Program-made: the position numbers and the translations under genes
Shown here: positions 56,219-64,000 of the stretch, piece after piece
Position numbering within the stretch: position 1 is the stretch's first letter
How the letters are laid out: each line of letters begins with the position of its first letter
Source: Bolinopsis microptera
Lineage: Eukaryota; Ctenophora; Tentaculata; Lobata; Bolinopsidae
Direction of reading: 5' to 3'
Length of the DNA stretch: 64,000 nucleotides
Assembly: GCF_026151205.1 (NCBI RefSeq)
Contig: NC_087080.1
Coordinates: forward strand, 2,707,096-2,771,095
Notes under the pieces: generated by a model
Database searches by the model: none
Seen by the model: the letters and a program-made list of their open reading frames with translations, nothing else
What the model was told of the DNA's origin: nothing

Positions 56219-58375
56219 ATGGCTGCTGCAGCACTGACCATTGTCCAGATAACCGCTTCCAGCCCTTCCTTCACAGGTCAGTGCACTGTATACCTGCCTC
56301 ACTGTCTGTTTGTTTGTTTGTTTGTACGTCTGTTTGTTTGAGGGTATTTTTCATGATCGTGTAACTCTAATTGATATTTGGAAGAGTATGTTCGTTTTAT
56401 AGATTACAGCTCATAAGTAAACAACATATTGGTGTTCCCTGGGAGAAGAAAGCCTTCGGACATCTGATGCCCTGTTGGGGCTAGTTACATTGCGTTTGAT
56501 AGACCAGGTTAAGCCAAGGTTTTAAAACTTGTGAATATTTCCTCTCGTGCGAGTAGTTGTGTTATGCGGCAAGTGTGATGTTCCAGCAGTCAAAAATACT
56601 CCGTATTAAATTATGGCCGCTTTAAAGAATTAACATATTACTTTCAACACTGCTACGGATATTCGATAGCTGGAGTTAATTATACAAGATAAGCCGTTTC
56701 ATCTTTTCATATGATTAAAATATGAACGTTGGAGATTGAACATCGGAGATCGACGATGCCCATTCAACAAAATATTCTAACTTTGATCTCTTCTTTTATG
56801 AAAATATAACAGACTTCATAATATATATCAACTACAGATTACTGTACCAGACTACAGATTACTATACCAGATTAAACATTGCATGATACGCGGGAGTATT
56901 GAAATTGGTGAGAGTACGTCCAAAGCTTAAATAAAGCCACTAGAAGGTAGCAGGTGATGCACAGTAAGCATCCTTACTGCATCCCTAAAGTTTATGAAGG
57001 TTGACTCCCAGGCTTGGCACTCATACTTTGTTTAAAAACTCGAACATTGCGTTCACATTACCCCTTATATTACAGTTCACCGCTGATCTAGACAGGCTTG
57101 TTTAAGTTACCTGTGATCTTGGTTGATTACTTGAATTTTGCTTGTTGCAAGATCGAAGTTGAAACTTGTTGACAGATACTGTACCGGGTTGTTAGAATCT
57201 GTATCCTATGGTTGGCTTATTGGAAATAATTTCTCATTCCTTTCATTCTAAGCCACAAATTTGTGTACATGATACTCACGGTGCCAGTTACGCTGAGCGC
57301 TTTGTAGTCAGATATGAGCTGTATTTTTTATTTATTTCGAAACTAGAAGTTTTGGTCACGCACATCGCATTTTTTAGGTTGCTATTTGTTGTCGAAAAAA
57401 AGTAGACAATTATAGTGCTATTAGTATTGCTGTCTATTGTCTAACTGTCACACAAACTAGCTTTTACTATGTCCTGCAATAAATCTTCCTACTATAAGGT
57501 ACCGTTAACATATTACATAAGCCAGACTTTGTTCATATCAAACCCCCCCCCCCCCCCACCCGGCCCCCACTCTGTAATTATTTTAACAAATAACCATTGA
57601 GTAGACATATAGCACTTAATAGCGTAACAATCATTTCCGAAACCGTCTCTGATCTCTACCCTAGGCTAACTTAAGTAGTATATGTGAACAATACCTATGC
57701 AGCAATTATTAAATACTACCCGTTGATTGATTTAGTTGACACTGACAGGGGTTTCGTCGAACTTTGTAGTTCGATGAAATTACTAAATGTCGTTATTGAG
57801 CTTGTTAATCTGCCTTGTTGCTACTAAATGCTACATCGTTTAATTTTGTTATCATTGAGCCGATACATATAGACAGTAAACTGCGTTGCACGGCCTAATC
57901 AGTTCTTTAATATGCTGTATAACTTACAGCAGTCTGCCAATGGTACGACTTTTGAAATGAACTTGCCCATTTACAATTTGACATTTGCACAGGAATACCT
58001 GCGTGTCTCTCAGTAATTGCATCGTAATAAGGAGTATGCAGATTGCAAAATGTTTGAAACTATTTGCTATATTTAGTGAGGGCGTATATGTGCCAATTTT
58101 GATTAAAAACTCGAGTACAATTGTTCTTTGCTGTGTATTCCAATCCCCTATAGAGTATAATTCTCTGAACATCACGATAGAAATCATTTCACCCGAACGC
58201 CATATTAATTGTGTACAGCTTTCTTCCCTAGAGTGTTCATGGTTTCTCTTTGTGTTGAACTAGCTCCAGTCTTAAGATCCAGCTCGGCTTCTTATGGCGC
58301 TTTCTCATAACTCGGTCGCTACTGCTGGAACTCGAATGAGAAGACAACAATCCAGACTCAACGGTGAATTTAAAT
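56219..58375 (+). CDS. Two candidate 5' exons of an unidentified gene
   Basis: Exon 56219..56276 starts with ATG after AAGATC, reads MAAAALTIVQITASSPSFT and ends at CACAG|GTCAGT in phase 1. Exon 58283..58375 follows GATCCAG, joins in phase, reads RLLMALSHNSVATAGTRMRR to NGEFK and ends at GTAAGC in phase 1. Good donor sites and a GC-rich upstream block favour a real first exon. The next exon was not found; the LINE at 59.9 kb would lie in the following intron. Each exon could belong to a different gene. Confidence 0.35.
57543..57557. repeat. 15-base C run followed by CCCGGCCCCC
   Basis: C15-ACCCGGCCCCC resembles the ends of the palindromic element at 8633 (CCCCGGCCCCC) and may be a decayed end of a related element. 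No partner end was seen. Confidence 0.5.
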
Positions 58376-59883
58376 GTAAGCATTATTTAATTGAGTCCGT
58401 GTAGTAACCTAGTGAACCTAGCACTATAATTCTAGTGGTTTAACTTACATTGTTTGTTTTATTTTATTTTTTGTTGTCGAAAGAAAATGGGAGTAATCCT
58501 GGCAACACTAAGTTTTCGCACTGATTCTAACACTAAACGCAGAGGTATGACTTAAACCTGCCTATTTTTGTGAATTCATAACAATGTTCCGTTATCTTAG
58601 AATTTAGAGAGAGTAAAATAATACAAGACTTATTTTGACATAAGATTAACAGGGGTAGATTTTTGATTGTTCAGAGCCTAGTCTCTTTTTTATTGGTTCA
58701 CCCGATTCACCAAGACGATCTGACGGGTTCGCTGCTCTGTCACATGATCATCCCAAGAGCCAATGAGTTTCGAGCCGATAATGACACTGATTTGTGGTCA
58801 ACCAATCACCGAGTAAGAGCAAATGAAGTGGGGACCGTTTGCCGTTTTACCGTGCTCCAATCAGCATCGAATAAGGTAATCACATATGATATCGTGTCAG
58901 CGAATCAGCGTCAGTTGAGATAACGGATTAACGGTATTATGAATATCGACGCAAGTATATAATATTGTACCGTTTTAGTCTTTTATCTCACCTTATCTCT
59001 GAAATTTACAAATGTGATAAATGATAAGAACGTTCTCTGAACAGTCGAGTTAAACTACGGAATAGTTTCTTGATAATGGAAAGATAAAACAATGATAGCG
59101 AGAATCTGTCCACTGTAAGTACAATATTTTGTTATCGTGAGATTAAAGTATCTCATATAGTTTATCAGGGATATATCATATAGTTCGGGTGTACTGTGTA
59201 CGACATTACATTACATCTCAAAATGTTCAATTACCTCCGGTCAAGACCTAAAACAAAACACAGAATTACACTTAAACGTAAACCGGACCCTATTGTATTG
59301 TATTGTATCAGATGCCATCATATGGAGTAGATGGTCTCCTGCACCTTTTCCGCCTTCGACCGGACCCTAACAGCTAGCAGCTAGCTATTACATCAATTAT
59401 CGTTAAATAAGAATTATAAAAACTTGACTGTCAATTGTTATGGTATTGGTATAGCCACTCTGGAGTGGGTCCGAGCAGTAGACTCGCGCTACTGACACCC
59501 GGGAATGGTAATGCACGGATACAGTTAACGCCGTGTAGCAAGAGCTTCAGAGGATCCTGCCTGCTGCAGGTATGCTGAGTGGCAGATGCGACAAGCGCAC
59601 TACTTCCAGCGGACATCAAGATGGCAGTCTGGCCATCAGAGTTATTCAGAACACTCTCCCTTTTAACTAGAAACATGTTGATGTCACAGTTTCTAGCCTA
59701 CTTCTGCTGTAAGAACCTCCTCACAGCTTGATGACTTTGGGTTCTGTGTACTGAGGCACAAAACCCCCCTATTTTACTCTCCCTCACTGTCTGTGTGTGG
59801 CTGCAGACCCTCAGTTCTCTTATCAGTCATTTTTTGGTTGCCTGAGATCTTGGACTTGTTGCTAGTGGGCTACCAACCCCTAG
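58376..59883. other. Sequence between the candidate exons and the LINE ORF
   Basis: 58660-58920 holds several CCAAT/ATTGG motifs but no supported gene. Sequence from about 59440 is GC-richer and probably belongs to the LINE 5' region. The exact 5' end of the LINE cannot be seen. Confidence 0.35.
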
Positions 59884-62800
59884 CTTTACTCTGGTACTCG
59901 CAAAGTTTTTTGCCACGCACCCGTTTATCAACATTACAACGAACTAAACAACTACAGCACTAGGGTTCCAGCCCCTACCTCTCCTTCTGATAGTCCAGCT
60001 CATGATGACGCTGCACCTTTAAACCCTTCGGGGAGAGAAGCAGCTGATGGTATCTGGGTTAAAAGAAGGACCATCAAAAAACCAAAAATTAACAAAAAAA
60101 TCTCAGAATCCTTTTACCTTTCTACTTACAATGTAAGATCTCTCACTGAAGAATGGAAGCAATGGGAACTTGTGTGCAAAGCCAAAGCCTTTGACATACC
60201 TGTGATTGCACTTCAAGAGCATCGTATTAAGAAGACTCCTTATATAATGCGTGATGGCTACAAGTTCCTCCTAGCATCTCCTCCCCCTAAAAGTAGAACG
60301 CTCCTCGGACTTGGCTTCCTCCTTTCCCCTTGGGCCCAACAATGCTACATCGACCATAACGTCTTCTCAGACAGGATAATGTCTGTTTCTTTTACCGGTG
60401 AAGTTTGCACACACTTAGTTACTTGTCATTCACCTACTAATGTATCTACAGACCTTGAAGTTGAACAGTTCTATGCAGAGTTAACTTCTTGTGTCCGATC
60501 TTTTCCACCTCATGACGTAGTAGCTATAGCTGGCGACCTGAATGCTCACCTCGGAAAAGACACCTGCAACACCAACGCATTTTATGAATGTACAAACCGA
60601 AACGGACAGCATCTTCTTGATTTTGCCCAAGAAAACGCTTTCACCATTGGTGCGCTAAAGTTTAACAAAAAGCATTCTAAAAAGGTGACTTGGACAGCAC
60701 CAAATGGTCAACTGCATCAGAATGACCACATCCTCATTCGCTCAAAATGGCAGAATTCACTTAAAAACTGTGAGTCATACATTAATCCATCGGTTCAATC
60801 TGACCATCGGATTGTCACAGCGACTATCAAACTGTCAATAAGGACCAACATCGTCCGACCTAAGGTAATCAAGTATGACTGGGAGGAGTTAAAAAGTAAC
60901 ACTGCAACTTCAACAGCCTTCCAACTCCAGCTCCAGAACAGGTTCACTGCCTTAATGGATGAAGAGAACGAGACTGATGACCTCGTCCAACACAACCAGC
61001 ATGCATACACCAACATGATAAGTGCTATTAATGACACAGCAGAGAAAGTACTTCCCAAAAGGAAGAAGACTAGTCTAACTGCTCAGATTTCATCTAATCC
61101 TGAGTACCGAGCTGCTGTCAAGGCACGAGATGCTGCGTTGAAAGATAGTCACAAAAGAAAGACACGAGCTGCTACTAAAGCCCTCCGTGATGCCACCCTT
61201 GAAGTCAGGAAGGTCGAAACCAGCATACAAGAAGCGTTTGTTAATAAGACAATTGATCAAGTAGATCAGCTGTTTATTCCGCAACCCGCAAACCACCCAG
61301 GGTATGCAGCATGGCAGACGAAATCAAACAGCTCTGGTATTGCGTGGAAGCTTATAAATGACCTTACCAATCGTAAGCCTAAATCTATGTCTCCATTACC
61401 TGGATATAGAAACAAGGCAGATCGAGCAAAGGCGTGGACTGACCACTACAGCAAACTGCTTTACAATCCTGCTGACAACATCAGAATGGGTAGCTTTGAA
61501 GTCCAAAAGCCAGAACTCCCAATTGAAACGTCACCGTTCTCAGCAGATGAACTATCTACAGCTCTCAAGCAGACAAAGGACACGTACGGTCATGACGGAA
61601 TTCCTTCTCTGCTGTACAAGTGTGTTGACTTGGACACTACTTTACTATCTCTGTTCAACAACATGCTAGCTACTGGTAAAGCCCCGGAAGAGCTCCTTGT
61701 CACTGCCATTCTTCCTATACCCAAAGGAGCTAAAAAGTTCTGTCCTGAAAATAGCAGAGGCATCTCCATCCTCCCTGTTGCCACGAAAATCTACAACAGG
61801 CTGCTTCTAAACCGAATCAGGAGCCACATAGAACCTCGCCTCCGATACAACCAGAATGGTTTCCGGCCTGGAAGAGGGACTCGTGAACAGATTCTGGCTC
61901 TTAGACGTATCATCGAAGAGGTTGTGAACTTCCAGCTTCCTTGTGTCATCTCCTTTATTGACTTCTCAAAGGCCTTTGACTGCATCTTCAGATCGCATCT
62001 TCCCGACATCCTGGCTTCCTACGGCTTTCCTAAAAAAATCATAAAAGCCATTATGTCACTCTACATCAACACCAAGGCTAAAATCATGACCCCTGAAGGT
62101 ATAACCTTAGAATTCCTTACCAACCTCGGAATTCTCCAGGGCGATGTTCTTGCACCTCTCATTTTTATCATCGTCCTGGATTTCATACTAAGACTAGCAA
62201 TAGGGCCACGTGATGGGTTTAAAGTTGGAAGTAACTACATTGCTGATTTGGACTTCGCCGATGACCTAGCAACAATTACTGACAGCTTCAGCGAAAATGG
62301 CCGCCTTTGCCAAAGCATTTCTGATATAGCAGCCCGTTATGGTCTCCTTATTAACATCGGAAAGACCAAATACATGTCCTATAATATCCCGCGACCTGTC
62401 AACTCAGACGATAGAGTCTTTATTAACGGCAACCCTTTAGAAGAAGTTCATGACTTTAAGTACCTTGGATCCTTTATAGCCTCAACAAGCAGAGACATCA
62501 ATGTCAGGAAAGGCCTCGCATGGAAAGCTTTACAGAGTCTAGATGCTTTTTGGAAATCTAATATGTCCAGGAAGATCAAGACTAAGATTTTTCGAACTGC
62601 AGTAGAACCTGTTCTGCTGTATGGTGCAGAAACCTGGACTCTTAAAAAGGCTGATATCAGAGCACTAGACGGTGTTTATACTAGAATGCTACGAAGGGTC
62701 TTTGGTATCTCATGGAAATCACATACACCTAACTCCGTTCTTTACGGAAAGATTCCATCGGTGACAGATACTATAAAGACACGAAGACTTCGTTTTGCAG

Positions 62801-63024
62801 GACATGTCTACCGTCTACAGGACCAACCTGCTCAACAACTCCTTTTCTGGCAACCATCCTATGGCCAGCGTTATCGAGGACGACCACATAAGACCTTCCC
62901 GGACGTCCTACTTGAAGACACTGGAATGGAACCTGACCAGCTGCGTTTACTCATGTGTGATAGGGATAAATGGAGAGAAGCGTTGACACGAAACTCGTTC
63001 CAGATTTCATCTGGATCGACCTAG
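59884..63024 (+). CDS. RTE-like LINE ORF: AP endonuclease plus reverse transcriptase
   Basis: Encodes target-primed retrotransposition enzymes. The open frame begins after a TAG at 59881 and runs about 1046 codons to the stop at 63022. Endonuclease motifs: TYNVRSL (from 60124), ALQEHR, GDLNAHLG (about residue 217), NDHILI, SDHRIV (about 305). Reverse transcriptase motifs: FIDFSKAFD (about 690), GILQGDVLAPLIF, FADDLATI (about 789), then the C-terminal LLYGAETWTLKKAD and RRLRFAGHVYR region known from RTE-type LINEs. All catalytic Asp residues are present. No ATG occurs before residue 122 (60247, already inside the endonuclease), so the natural start is lost, non-AUG, or on a missing 5' part. 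Single ORF and C-terminal motifs favour RTE/RTEX over CR1 or L1. Confidence 0.92.
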   Translation, partial: LYSGTRKVFCHAPVYQHYNELNNYSTRVPAPTSPSDSPAHDDAAPLNPSGREAADGIWVKRRTIKKPKINKKISESFYLSTYNVRSLTEEWKQWELVCKAKAFDIPVIALQEHRIKKTPYIMRDGYKFLLASPPPKSRTLLGLGFLLSPWAQQCYIDHNVFSDRIMSVSFTGEVCTHLVTCHSPTNVSTDLEVEQFYAELTSCVRSFPPHDVVAIAGDLNAHLGKDTCNTNAFYECTNRNGQHLLDFAQENAFTIGALKFNKKHSKKVTWTAPNGQLHQNDHILIRSKWQNSLKNCESYINPSVQSDHRIVTATIKLSIRTNIVRPKVIKYDWEELKSNTATSTAFQLQLQNRFTALMDEENETDDLVQHNQHAYTNMISAINDTAEKVLPKRKKTSLTAQISSNPEYRAAVKARDAALKDSHKRKTRAATKALRDATLEVRKVETSIQEAFVNKTIDQVDQLFIPQPANHPGYAAWQTKSNSSGIAWKLINDLTNRKPKSMSPLPGYRNKADRAKAWTDHYSKLLYNPADNIRMGSFEVQKPELPIETSPFSADELSTALKQTKDTYGHDGIPSLLYKCVDLDTTLLSLFNNMLATGKAPEELLVTAILPIPKGAKKFCPENSRGISILPVATKIYNRLLLNRIRSHIEPRLRYNQNGFRPGRGTREQILALRRIIEEVVNFQLPCVISFIDFSKAFDCIFRSHLPDILASYGFPKKIIKAIMSLYINTKAKIMTPEGITLEFLTNLGILQGDVLAPLIFIIVLDFILRLAIGPRDGFKVGSNYIADLDFADDLATITDSFSENGRLCQSISDIAARYGLLINIGKTKYMSYNIPRPVNSDDRVFINGNPLEEVHDFKYLGSFIASTSRDINVRKGLAWKALQSLDAFWKSNMSRKIKTKIFRTAVEPVLLYGAETWTLKKADIRALDGVYTRMLRRVFGISWKSHTPNSVLYGKIPSVTDTIKTRRLRFAGHVYRLQDQPAQQLLFWQPSYGQRYRGRPHKTFPDVLLEDTGMEPDQLRLLMCDRDKWREALTRNSFQISSGST

Positions 63025-63045
63025 GCAGGTAGGCAGGCATAGCTA
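63022..63045 (+). repeat. LINE 3' end with (AGGY) microsatellite
   Basis: The stop codon is part of CCTAGGCAGGTAGGCAGGCA, a short tetranucleotide-like tail typical of RTE 3' ends rather than poly(A). The remnant at about 6760 has a similar AGGTAGGTAGG tail. Confidence 0.6.
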
Positions 63046-64000
63046 ACATGATTATTCGAACGAAGTAACTTCATGGTTGATGTTAATTACTAGCGCTACA
63101 ACTTATAAAGTACTCAGTCATAATATTTTGCTATAACCATTACCAACGAAGTTTGTTTTGCCGGCTTAAAATAAAGAAAAAGGGACACATAATGTATGCG
63201 TCAAAGCACATGTCTCTTAGACAGCTAGTTGTTTAGCTACGTTTCTTAAATCTTGTCCATTTTAACGATTACATGAATGGAAAGTACCTCGCGCGCAGTT
63301 AATTGTATACATGTGCAGCGCGCGGTCAATTGTCTTTTATCAAATTCGATTAGAATCGTAAACAATGACATTAATCATTGATCATTCCTAATGACATTAA
63401 ACATGATTAATGTCATGTATCGACTTAACGATTGTGTATACCTAAGTGCTACGTATTGTTTTACATCGATATCGATGTTGGGAACTCAGTTGTTGACCTT
63501 GATATAATTATAAGATGATTGTATCGAGACTCGAGTATTCGGTCCTCCACCATCATCTTCATTGTTCATTTCATGCTTCTCTTCCCGAACTTCTGTTCGT
63601 ACCGAATGCAGTCCAGGTAGCGCACGGAAGTTCGTCTGAGTGCAATATAGCTGATTACATTGGTGATTACATTGCGTTTCGAATGATAGCGCTTGTCGAC
63701 CCATGCCGTGCGTGTCGAATCTATATAATATGGCCCCGCCCCCAAGCATTCCCGAGGTAACTGAATTATTCATCGTTCCACCCTATATCCTTGTCTTTTT
63801 TTCAGCAGATCCTTGTTATGGTGGAGTAGTAGGTATACAGGGTGTTTTAGCTGCAGTCAGTGGTCATTAGCCATTACTTTACTCGTTATTACACAATCCA
63901 CATACAGTAATAGTCCTACTCCGATTATTACCTCGCTGCCTAGTCTGTAGACCAGTTATTTGTAGTTCAAAACAATTATCGGTTAAACATGTTTACAACA
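63046..64000. other. Right end of the window, no supported gene
   Basis: AT-rich with short palindromes (CATTAATCATTGATCATT; ATCGATATCGAT). The ATG frame at 63515 ends near a GTAGCG donor but has no recognisable content. Confidence 0.4.

Noticed and set aside
1-64000. tRNA, rRNA or snRNA genes
   Set aside because: No complete cloverleaf with A and B boxes or recognisable rRNA/snRNA motif was seen; the only B-box-like sequence is in the SINE-like fragment near 5590.

Overview
This window is animal nuclear DNA. Genes are split into short exons with GT-AG introns. The recognisable proteins are metazoan: a two-pore channel, a rhodopsin-class GPCR, a mitochondrial enoyl-CoA hydratase and a 4CL-like acyl-CoA synthetase. 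The non-genic space is AT-rich and full of eukaryotic transposons (piggyBac, an RTE-like LINE, MITEs, a foldback element). A marine invertebrate such as a cnidarian would fit, but nothing here fixes the lineage.

Layout. 1-1489 (minus): five phase-compatible exons of a TPC2-type two-pore channel, running off the left edge, plus two tentative 5' exons. 3951-23765 (minus): a complete 12-exon acyl-CoA synthetase (545 aa), rebuilt by joining exons whose phases all agree. Its 12.4-kb intron 6 contains a complete intronless GPCR gene on the opposite strand and a nested transposon. Intron 7 holds a 737-bp palindromic element whose end lies 13 bp from the splice donor of exon 7. 24201-25045 (minus): an intronless ECHS1-like enoyl-CoA hydratase, 435 bp upstream of the synthetase start, with an apparent one-base frameshift near its C-terminus. 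28.4-29.0 kb: a small candidate gene with a duplicated 3' end. 29.6-33.5 kb: a nine-copy satellite-like array of about 410-475 bp units. 34390-37300: a foldback transposon with arms of about 0.8-0.9 kb made largely of CGGAGTCCG repeats and an 8-bp target duplication.

44464-52597 is a nest of transposons. A non-autonomous element with G-run termini and 8-bp target duplications (a second copy lies at 10590-12875) has been invaded by a 5970-bp piggyBac element. That element carries a transposase with all catalytic Asp residues and an unusual second gene of 515 aa, whose N-terminal SH3/Tudor-like region precedes about 30 copies of a 13-residue repeat. The piggyBac holds a small hAT-like MITE. Next to it, a TA-flanked element holds a further G-run MITE.

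52.6-59.8 kb has only weak gene signals: an unidentified terminal exon, a perfect match to the RFX X-box consensus, and candidate plus-strand exons. 59884-63024 is an RTE-like LINE with complete endonuclease and reverse transcriptase motifs but no early ATG.

Functionally, the synthetase (acyl-CoA formation) and the hydratase (second step of beta-oxidation) are adjacent and co-oriented, so a shared fatty-acid role is a reasonable inference. Spliced genes were assembled by eye from ORFs, splice sites and phases; no alignment or RNA evidence was available.
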